Below, one piece after another: positions 57,613 through 64,000 of a stretch of 64,000 nucleotides of DNA (the first letter of the stretch is position 1; every line of letters begins with the position of its first letter). The DNA is from Candidatus Microthrix subdominans. GTDB lineage: Bacteria; Actinomycetota; Acidimicrobiia; Acidimicrobiales; Microtrichaceae. The position numbers and the translations under genes were made by a program. The notes under the pieces were generated by a model that saw only the letters and a program-made list of their open reading frames with translations, ran no database searches and was not told where the DNA came from. The stretch lies in the NCBI GenBank assembly GCA_016719385.1, contig JADJZA010000001.1, positions 248,001 through 312,000 of the forward strand, read 5' to 3'.

Positions 57613-57891
57613 TCAGCGCCGCTGTTCAGCAACCAGGTCGCTGACAGACCCGGAGGCATGAACGGGCTGCGGCAACTTGCGGATCTTTGACCTTGCAGGC
57701 CGGACCACACCGGCCTCGATCAGCTGAGCCAAGCGGTCGGTTGACGCGTCGATAGCGATGAGACGTGCCACGGGCCGACCATGCTCGGTGACCGTGATTT
57801 CGGCGCCATCCTTCACGCTGGCCAGGTGCCGGCTGAGGTTGTTCTTCAGGTCCCGTACGCCGACCTCAACCCGTTGTGTAGCTACATTCAT
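57613..57891 (-). CDS. Phd/YefM-type antitoxin
   Basis: Protein of 92 residues from ATG 57891. VEVGVRDLKNNLSRHLASVK and GAEITVTEHGRPVARLIAID are the Phd/YefM DNA-binding fold. The C-terminal part (SKIRKLPQPVHASGSVSDLV) is the expected toxin-binding tail. The start codon lies six bases after TACAAT, so the mRNA is probably leaderless. The protein should repress its own promoter through the inverted repeat there. Confidence 0.92.
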   Translation of the reverse strand: MNVATQRVEVGVRDLKNNLSRHLASVKDGAEITVTEHGRPVARLIAIDASTDRLAQLIEAGVVRPARSKIRKLPQPVHASGSVSDLVAEQRR

Positions 57892-57905
57892 ATCCAAATT
57901 GTAGC
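57881..57905. promoter_or_regulatory. Inverted repeat over antitoxin promoter and start
   Basis: GCTACA (57881-57886) and TGTAGC (57900-57905) are perfect arms, 13 bases apart. They span the -10 TACAAT (57898-57903 on the minus strand) and ATG 57891. This fits antitoxin autoregulation. Confidence 0.55.
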
Positions 57906-57911
57906 GCCAAC

Positions 57912-59846
57912 TCACGTGGCTGAGTGGCCGGCTTCCCAGCGCTCGATCAGGCCCGATGCCCGGTCGGTCTTGCGTCGCACCGCCTGTTCGATGGCGTCGG
58001 CCTCGCCGATGATGGTCAGCCTCGTCTTGGCCCGGGTGACAGCCGTGTAGAGCAGTTCCCGGGTGAGAATCGGCGAGTCGGGAGGGGGCAGGATGACGAC
58101 GGCGTGATCGAACTCCGAGCCCTGGCTCTTGTGGATGGTGATGGCGTGAAACGGTTCGACCGCGTCGAGGTGGGACAGCGGCACCGTGCGCAGCTCGGGA
58201 CCTGCCAGAACCCCGGTGGGATGACCATCGGAGTCGATGATGACCACGGCATCGCCGTTGGCCAGGCGGTTGGCCTGGTCGTTGGCGGTCACCAGCCAGG
58301 GCGTGCCGACGGCAAATCCGCGCGTCCCGAACGAGCCCGGGCGGGTCTGGCCCAGCAGCTCGGCGATGCGCTCGTTCCAGGCCTCCACCCCCGACCCGCC
58401 CCGACGGTGGGCGCACAGCAGGCGGATGGCACCGAGGGCGTCGACAGCTGCCTGGGCATCGCCCTCCAGAGCGGCGTCGTAGACGCCCTCGGCCGCGTCG
58501 AGTGCCAGGCGCTCAAGCTCCGGGGGCATGTCGCCCCACGCGGAGGCGGTGACCGGCACCCAGGTGACGGCTCCATCCTGGGCCTCGAGCGTGGTCCGAA
58601 CGCCGTCGGCGTCGCCCCTCCGAAGCGCGTCGGCCAACTCGCCGATGGGGGAGTGTTCGCCGAAACGATGGCTGCGGTCGAGGCGCACGACGGCGTCGGC
58701 CAGCGGGCTTGCCTGGTTTGTCAGGTCGCCGAGCACCGTGCCGGCCTCCACGCTGGAGAGCTGATCGGGGTCGCCGACCAGCACCAGGCGGGTTCGGGGC
58801 GACAGGGCGTCGAGCAGCTTGGCCATGAGGGGCAGCGACACCATCGACGACTCGTCGATCACGACCACGTCGTGGGGCAGCGGGCGGTCGGCGTCGTGGC
58901 GGAACCGGGTTGGGTTGTCGAAGTCATATCCGAGCAACCGGTGGATGGTCGTCGCGGTGAGGTCGTTGAGATGGTCGGCCACGGCCTCGTCCAGGCCGGC
59001 GTTGTCGACCGCCTGACGCAGCGCCTCGGTCATCCGGGCAGCGGCCTTGCCGGTTGGTGCGGCGAGGGCGATCTGTGGCGGTCGCCCGCCGTCCGCTTCC
59101 CGGTCCGCGGCTCCGGCGACCAGCAGCGCCAGAAGGCGGGCGATCGTGTAGGTCTTGCCGGTCCCGGGGCCTCCGGCGATCAGGGAGGCCGGTCGGCTCA
59201 GCGCCTCGGTCACCGCCAGCCGTTGCCGGCTGGGCGCGCCGGCTGCGTCGAGCGGCAGCAGGTCGTCGAGCAGGGAAGAGTCGATTGCGCTCGGCGTGAC
59301 CCCGCCGCCGCCCTCGGCGTGGTTGGCGGTGGCTCGCTGGTCGACGGCGGCGATCACCTGGGACTCATATCGCCAGTAGCGCTCCAGGTAGAGACGACTC
59401 TCGTCGAGGATCAGCGGGGGAACCCGGCGCTGCTCTCCGTCGAGGTCGGCCCAGGCCGGAAGCGGGGTGCGCCCGACCAGCGGCGACGCGGCGACCAGTT
59501 CGATCCAGCCGTTGTCCTCGGGCCAGGCCAGAGCGTCCAGCGCATCGCCGTCCGCTCCGTCGACCACCAGCCGCTCCGGGGCGGTGCGCAGGTCGACGCA
59601 GATGTGACCGCGGCTCGGCGAACGCACCGCAAGCGCGATGGCCAGGATGACGTCACCAACCGTGGGATCGTCAAGTGAAACGCCGCCGATGCGCAACAGC
59701 GCAGCCGTCACCTGATGTTCCTCCAGGCCGAACACCCCGGCAGCGGCGTACTCAACGAGCGCCGAGGTGACCGCCTCGAGGTACTCGTCGACCGGGGAAC
59801 CATGGTGGGTCACCCAGGAGCCTGGTCGGGTGTCGGTCGGCCTCAT
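57912..59846 (-). CDS. recD: Exodeoxyribonuclease V subunit alpha RecD
   Basis: Superfamily 1B helicase subunit of 644 residues from ATG 59846, overlapping the recB stop (ATGA). Walker A is IAGGPGTGKTYTIARLL, Walker B VVIDESSMVSLPLM, and LVGDPDQLSSVEAGTVLGDL is motif III. The C-terminal ITIHKSQGSEFDHAVVILP and ELLYTAVTRAKTRLTIIGE are motifs V and VI. RecD is the fast 5'-to-3' motor of RecBCD, which resects DNA ends. It is the last gene of the recCBD order seen here. Confidence 0.95.
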   Translation of the reverse strand: MRPTDTRPGSWVTHHGSPVDEYLEAVTSALVEYAAAGVFGLEEHQVTAALLRIGGVSLDDPTVGDVILAIALAVRSPSRGHICVDLRTAPERLVVDGADGDALDALAWPEDNGWIELVAASPLVGRTPLPAWADLDGEQRRVPPLILDESRLYLERYWRYESQVIAAVDQRATANHAEGGGGVTPSAIDSSLLDDLLPLDAAGAPSRQRLAVTEALSRPASLIAGGPGTGKTYTIARLLALLVAGAADREADGGRPPQIALAAPTGKAAARMTEALRQAVDNAGLDEAVADHLNDLTATTIHRLLGYDFDNPTRFRHDADRPLPHDVVVIDESSMVSLPLMAKLLDALSPRTRLVLVGDPDQLSSVEAGTVLGDLTNQASPLADAVVRLDRSHRFGEHSPIGELADALRRGDADGVRTTLEAQDGAVTWVPVTASAWGDMPPELERLALDAAEGVYDAALEGDAQAAVDALGAIRLLCAHRRGGSGVEAWNERIAELLGQTRPGSFGTRGFAVGTPWLVTANDQANRLANGDAVVIIDSDGHPTGVLAGPELRTVPLSHLDAVEPFHAITIHKSQGSEFDHAVVILPPPDSPILTRELLYTAVTRAKTRLTIIGEADAIEQAVRRKTDRASGLIERWEAGHSAT

Positions 59847-62800
59847 TGGGTCACCTCCTCAAGCGTTGCTCCGGCCAGCAGGTTGGACAGCGCCAGGATC
59901 AGGCCGGTCGGCGGCTGCCAGGTGAACACGCCGTAGGTGCGCCCGTCGGCGGTGGTCGCCGTGTCGGGGCCGGCCATGCCGCGAAGAAACAGGTAGGCCG
60001 CCCCGCCGAGATGCACGTCCGGGTCGTAGCCGGGCAGCCGCCAGCGCAGGTAGCGGTGCAGGGCCACCTCGTAGAGCAGCGCCTGCAGCGGGTAGTCGTG
60101 GGCGACCATGGCGTCGACGAGCCGGTCGGGATGGGCGGCCTCCGGGTCGACGGTGCCCCACGGCGCCAACAGGTTGGTTTTGTAGTCGGCGACGACGTAG
60201 CGATCCGGTTCGCCTGCCGACCCCCGGGCGCGGATGGTCAGGTCGATCGAGCCGGTGAGCATGCCCGCCAGGGGCAGCGTCGCTGCGGTGCCCAGGGCAA
60301 AGGTTCTCCCGGCCAGCGGATCGTCGGACGGCAGCCAGTGATCGACGATCCGGGTGAGGTCGGCGCCGGTCGGGCGGGAGGCGCCTTCGAGCGGCAGGTC
60401 GAAGTCGAGCTCCCGAAGCTGATCGGCCCGGGGCAGGCCCGCCAGGGTGAGCGAGCCGAGCGAGCCACCCATCGGCGTGAGCGTCGACGCAGCGACCGCA
60501 ACGGCGAGGCGCGGTTGGTCGAGTTCGTCCGGAGGCGATCCGGCGGCGATCACCCGGGCGAGCTCACCCTCAAGGTCCGGCGCCTGCAGGTCGGCCTCCT
60601 CCAGCACCTCGTGAACCAGGCTGCCGAAGGCCGTGCCGGCTCCAAGGTCGACCCAGGGGTCGGGGGACGCGTTCGGCAGATCGGCTGCTGCGGCCCCGGG
60701 GGTCGGCAGCGTCGCTGTGGCGGCGTCGGCGTCGAGGGGTGGCTCGCCGCCCTCATCGTCGGCGGCGGTGTCGCCCCGGCCGGTCGCATCCTCGGGCCGT
60801 TGGGCGGTGCGAATGGTTGAGCCGTCGTGGTCGGCGGTCAGCGCGGAGAACGACCAACGTCGCGACGGGGGCCCCATGTCGCGGCCCCACACGTCGATCG
60901 TCAGATCGTCGAATGGCACCGGACTAGTCGCCGAGGATACGTCGCTGGACGAGGGTCCCGAGATGAACGTTTCCAGCGCAACGGCGCCGTCGGAAGCGTT
61001 GGCCTGCACCAGCCCGACCGCACCGCGCAGGTCGGACATCGTCGTGAGCGTGTCGAGCCCCGCCAACTGAGCGAGTCGGCACATCAGACGCGACTTGTGT
61101 GACTCCCGCGCCCCCGGTGCGGCCCAGACGACGAGTTGTTCCTTCGCCCGGGTGAGCGCCACGTAGGCGAGCCGGTCACCCTCCTCGGCGACCGCCGCCT
61201 TGGCAGCGTCGCGGGCCTCACCCTTCGTCTCGAGGGCGACGCGCAGCATCGCCTCGCCGGAGACCGGATCGTGGGTGACGACCGGGGCCGTGACGTTCAT
61301 GGGAGCGGTCCACAGGTAGGGAACCATCACCACCCGGTTTTCGAGGCCCTTGGAGACATGCACGGTCATCACCATGACGGCACCGCCGTCGGCCTCGGTG
61401 CGCCGTTGCAGCACCTCGGTCGCCTGCTCCTCGGGATTGGCTGAGGCCGTGAGCGCCTCGAGCGCGCTGGACGCCGAAGTGCCACGTGCTCCGGTGCGGT
61501 CGCTGAGCAGCTCCCACAGGTGGTTGAGGTCGGTGAGGTGCCGCTCACCCCCTGGCATCGCCAAAAGCCGAGTGCCGAGGGTGGACCCGGCGCCATGCGA
61601 GGCGATCGAATGATCGCCCCCAGCGGAGGCGTTCGCTCCGGAGACGCGGGTTCGCAGGTGGTGAGCGAGTTCGGCCACGCCTCGCCGGCGCAGGATCAAC
61701 GAGTCGTCCCGGAGCCCAACTTGAAGTTGGGCCAGCTGCTCGTCGTTCAGGGCGTCGACGTCTCGAGCGCTCAGGCCATGGAACCAGCCCAGCCCCGCTG
61801 CCCGCACCCGTGTTGACGATGCCGGACGTTCCATCGCCCAGAGGAGGCGACGGATCTGGTCGGCGGCGGGGGAGTCCATCACGCTGCCTGCCCGCCCGAG
61901 CACCGCCGGCAGTCCGGCCTCGGCCAAAAGGCGTTGGATGCGCGCTGCGTCCTTGTTGGAGGTCACCAGCACCGTGATCTCCTCGGCGCGGACGCCGGCG
62001 GCGAGCGTGGAACGAACCTGGGCGACGAGATCGAGCCCGACGAGATGGCGGATGAGCCCGATGGGTGTCGGGATCGCCTTGCCGTTCTTTTGGTACTCCG
62101 GTGGGTGAACCTCTTGATAGGCGGGCATGTCGAAGGAGCGGAACGTCAGAGCCGGGTGGCCGTCGTTCGCTCCGTCGCTAAGGCGGGCAGCGATGACGGG
62201 GTCGTAGCCGATCGTGTGGGCGCCATCGGGTGACGACCCGAAGCGGCTGCCGGCGAACAGCGAGTTGAGCGCTGCGATCAGCTGAGGGGTGCTTCGCCAG
62301 TTGCGGTCCAGTCGGCGCTGGCGTTCGACCACCTGTTTGGCGTCGAGGTAGGTGGCGATGTCGGCGCCGCGGAACGAGTAGATGGCCTGTTTAGGGTCGC
62401 CGACCAGCACCAGCGTTGGGCTGTCGGCTCGCTCGCCGCCGGCGAACAGCAGGCGAAACACCTCCCACTGAACGGGGTCGGTGTCCTGAAACTCGTCGAT
62501 CAGGGCCACCCGGAAGCGGCGCCTGAGGATGTCGACGACGCCCGAGTTCTTCGGGCCGTTCACCGCTGCGGCAACCCGGTTGAGCAGCTGCTGGTAGGTC
62601 ATCAGCGAGCGTGCGACCAGGCGGCGGTCGAGCTCGTCGAGCCCGTCGGTGGTCAGCTGAGCCAGACGGTTGTGGTCGGGCTCATCGGGGTGGCCGGCGA
62701 CCACGATGCCCGGGTGGGTCGAGCCCATCCGGATCGCCTCGGTGAGCTTTGCGAGCTTGGGGAGCGTCCCTTCGGCGGTGCTCTCGGCGAGTGCCTGGCC

Positions 62801-63262
62801 GGCCAGCAGGTCGGCGGCGATCTGGGTGATGAGTGTTTCCTCGTCGGCGAGCAGCTTCAGCGCCGGGTCGAGTGGCACGTTCACCCCGAGCGTGGTCAGC
62901 ACCTGCTGGCAAAACCCGTGGATGGTGGTGATCGTGGCGGTGTCGAACTCTTCGGCGGCAATCCGCAGCCGCATGCCGGCATCGGTGTCGGTGGACGTTT
63001 CCGCCCGTTCGCGGAGCACCCGCCGCAGCCGGTCTCGCAGCTCGCCCGCCGCCGCCCTGGTGTAGGTCACCAGCAGCAGCTGACTGATGGGCAGCGCGTC
63101 GCGCTCGATGAAGGAGGCGGCCAGGTGGGTGAGCGTGAAGGTCTTGCCGGTGCCTGCCGACGCCTCGATCAGGGTGCTGGAGCGCGGCAGCGCGTCGTCG
63201 AGTGAGAACACCCCGACGCCCGCTGCCGGGAGCGATTCTGATGTAAACAGCCGGTCGCTCAC
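59843..63262 (-). CDS. recB: Exodeoxyribonuclease V subunit beta RecB
   Basis: Product of 1139 residues from GTG 63262, which overlaps the recC stop (GTGA); longer frames upstream lie inside recC. Walker A is LIEASAGTGKTFTLTHLA, Walker B VALIDEFQDTDPVQWEVF, followed by VGDPKQAIYSFRGADIATY. Helicase motif VMTVHVSKGLENRVVM and YVALTRAKEQLVVWA are present. The C-terminal nuclease domain shows FGSLVHEVLEEADL, SIDLTIRARG and YVVADYKTNLL, the D/K metal site. It combines the 3'-to-5' motor and nuclease of RecBCD. Confidence 0.96.
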   Translation of the reverse strand: MSDRLFTSESLPAAGVGVFSLDDALPRSSTLIEASAGTGKTFTLTHLAASFIERDALPISQLLLVTYTRAAAGELRDRLRRVLRERAETSTDTDAGMRLRIAAEEFDTATITTIHGFCQQVLTTLGVNVPLDPALKLLADEETLITQIAADLLAGQALAESTAEGTLPKLAKLTEAIRMGSTHPGIVVAGHPDEPDHNRLAQLTTDGLDELDRRLVARSLMTYQQLLNRVAAAVNGPKNSGVVDILRRRFRVALIDEFQDTDPVQWEVFRLLFAGGERADSPTLVLVGDPKQAIYSFRGADIATYLDAKQVVERQRRLDRNWRSTPQLIAALNSLFAGSRFGSSPDGAHTIGYDPVIAARLSDGANDGHPALTFRSFDMPAYQEVHPPEYQKNGKAIPTPIGLIRHLVGLDLVAQVRSTLAAGVRAEEITVLVTSNKDAARIQRLLAEAGLPAVLGRAGSVMDSPAADQIRRLLWAMERPASSTRVRAAGLGWFHGLSARDVDALNDEQLAQLQVGLRDDSLILRRRGVAELAHHLRTRVSGANASAGGDHSIASHGAGSTLGTRLLAMPGGERHLTDLNHLWELLSDRTGARGTSASSALEALTASANPEEQATEVLQRRTEADGGAVMVMTVHVSKGLENRVVMVPYLWTAPMNVTAPVVTHDPVSGEAMLRVALETKGEARDAAKAAVAEEGDRLAYVALTRAKEQLVVWAAPGARESHKSRLMCRLAQLAGLDTLTTMSDLRGAVGLVQANASDGAVALETFISGPSSSDVSSATSPVPFDDLTIDVWGRDMGPPSRRWSFSALTADHDGSTIRTAQRPEDATGRGDTAADDEGGEPPLDADAATATLPTPGAAAADLPNASPDPWVDLGAGTAFGSLVHEVLEEADLQAPDLEGELARVIAAGSPPDELDQPRLAVAVAASTLTPMGGSLGSLTLAGLPRADQLRELDFDLPLEGASRPTGADLTRIVDHWLPSDDPLAGRTFALGTAATLPLAGMLTGSIDLTIRARGSAGEPDRYVVADYKTNLLAPWGTVDPEAAHPDRLVDAMVAHDYPLQALLYEVALHRYLRWRLPGYDPDVHLGGAAYLFLRGMAGPDTATTADGRTYGVFTWQPPTGLILALSNLLAGATLEEVTQ

Positions 63263-64000
63263 GTTGCCGCCTGAGGGGTCTGGGAGTTGAGCGATCCAGA
63301 GACCGATGCGTCGAATGCCGACCAGATCACGTGCGCCAGGCGCTTGGCACGGCTCGGCTCGGCCGGGTTGCCCGGATCGTCGCTTCGTGCGGGTAGCGAT
63401 TCGTAGTCGTGTTCGGACAGATCGCCCCATATCTCGCGCGTGGCGGCCTCGTACCCGTCGCCGATTCGGGCGCCGCCGGGAAGGGTGATGTCCCAGTTAC
63501 CGGTGGGCAGCTTCTTGCGGCCGCACAGCTTGGCGGCGGTCTCGGGCCACAGGGGGAGCGGTTCGGACAGGTTGCGGAGGTACAGGTCGACGAGGGTGCC
63601 GAGGGCCGCACCGGCGATGGCCGATCGCTGCGCGGCATCGTCGCCGATGATCGTCGGCTGCAGCGTGGCCGCCGCGGGGACCTTGACACCCTTCTGGGTG
63701 CGGTCGTTCGCCCGGCCTATGGCGACGCCCTGCCAGGCCACCGACGGGTCCTGCGCCGCCAGTACCAAAACGTCGAGCCACAGCCCCAGCTCGTGCTTCG
63801 GCTTCAGCCGTCGGGCCCCGATCCTGACCGGTCCGGGCCGGGTTGGGTCCACCTCGGTGACCACGCCTCGTAGCGATCGCCCCCCGGACAGCTCCAGCTC
63901 GATCGGGATCGATGCGGTGCCGGGGCGGGTCACCCCGACCCGTTCGCACTCCTCGAGGATGACCTTGGTGAAGGTGAAGACGTCGGCTATGGCCGACTCG
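63259..64000 (-). CDS. recC: Exodeoxyribonuclease V subunit gamma RecC, N-terminus beyond the window
   Basis: The frame stays open to the right edge; the visible 247 residues are the C-terminal end. It reads ESAIADVFTFTKVILEECER at the edge, then SIPIELELSGGRSLRGVVTE, LKPKHELGLWLDVLVLAAQD and TLVDLYLRNLSEPLPLWPETA, which match the C-terminal part of RecC. The stop overlaps the recB start, so order recC-recB-recD is a single translation-coupled unit. RecC recognises Chi sequences and holds the complex together. Confidence 0.9.
   Translation of the reverse strand, partial: ESAIADVFTFTKVILEECERVGVTRPGTASIPIELELSGGRSLRGVVTEVDPTRPGPVRIGARRLKPKHELGLWLDVLVLAAQDPSVAWQGVAIGRANDRTQKGVKVPAAATLQPTIIGDDAAQRSAIAGAALGTLVDLYLRNLSEPLPLWPETAAKLCGRKKLPTGNWDITLPGGARIGDGYEAATREIWGDLSEHDYESLPARSDDPGNPAEPSRAKRLAHVIWSAFDASVSGSLNSQTPQAAT

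Noticed and set aside
57924..59678. 584-codon open frame antisense to recD
   Set aside because: Composition is that of an antisense shadow in GC-rich DNA; recD has all helicase motifs.
63263..63430. N-terminal extension of RecB
   Set aside because: It lies inside recC in another frame; GTG 63262 overlaps the recC stop and gives the normal RecB start.

Overview
The window is high-GC DNA with dense, short-spaced genes and many GTG/TTG starts. It reads as an actinobacterial chromosome. A mycofactocin-type SDR, a TIGR03086 protein, a glutaredoxin of mycoredoxin size, LAxTG sorting and many apparently leaderless genes fit Actinobacteria. Abundant acyl-CoA genes would suit an Acidimicrobiia-like lineage, but that is inference and no rRNA is present to confirm it. 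No tRNA, rRNA, CRISPR array, insertion sequence or prophage was seen, and no gene-free stretch exceeds about 300 bases.

Layout: 1-2490 holds the 5' part of a membrane cytochrome b gene divergent from an ammonium transporter. 2690-6075 holds a thiolase and a thiol-redox group (DsbB-like, membrane thioredoxin, FrnE-like DsbA). 6160-10200 has a secreted S15/CocE hydrolase convergent with an FAD oxidoreductase. 10300-17080 is a lipid/acyl-CoA region (crotonase, acyl-CoA dehydrogenase, two SDRs, APH-like kinase) interrupted by a nonapeptide-repeat protein and a glutaredoxin. 17180-24950 carries a tandem FKBP lipoprotein, an SMP-30 protein, a large FtsX-type permease, a mycofactocin-type SDR, SurE, a small SHOCT protein and a Nudix hydrolase. 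At 25139-26173 a thioredoxin-fold gene has an in-frame TGA at its catalytic cysteine position, followed by a bacterial SECIS-like hairpin; this is the strongest candidate for something new. 26350-37130 holds a frameshifted esterase, TauE, P450, dienelactone hydrolase, AI-2E permease, PPOX protein, a DEAD-box helicase with long low-complexity tails, and a GH36 alpha-galactosidase. 37250-48030 is a patchwork of small genes, toxin-antitoxin pieces and gene remnants.

48037-57130 is the most coherent part. A LexA-box-controlled dinB is divergent from an ERCC4-nuclease/Lsr2-tail gene. It is followed by a tightly coupled haem-acquisition operon: surface protein, HmuT, HmuU, HmuV, a larger LAxTG-anchored surface protein split by a frameshift, and haem oxygenase. 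The surface proteins carry repeated domains whose cysteine pattern resembles neocarzinostatin. The window ends with a VapBC-type pair and recD, recB and the 3' part of recC on the minus strand.

Two patterns cut across the window. First, at least nineteen genes have a TAnnnT- or CAGAnT-type -10 element exactly 6 or 7 bases before the start codon, which predicts leaderless mRNAs. Second, an intergenic palindromic repeat with a 63-base period appears at three places.
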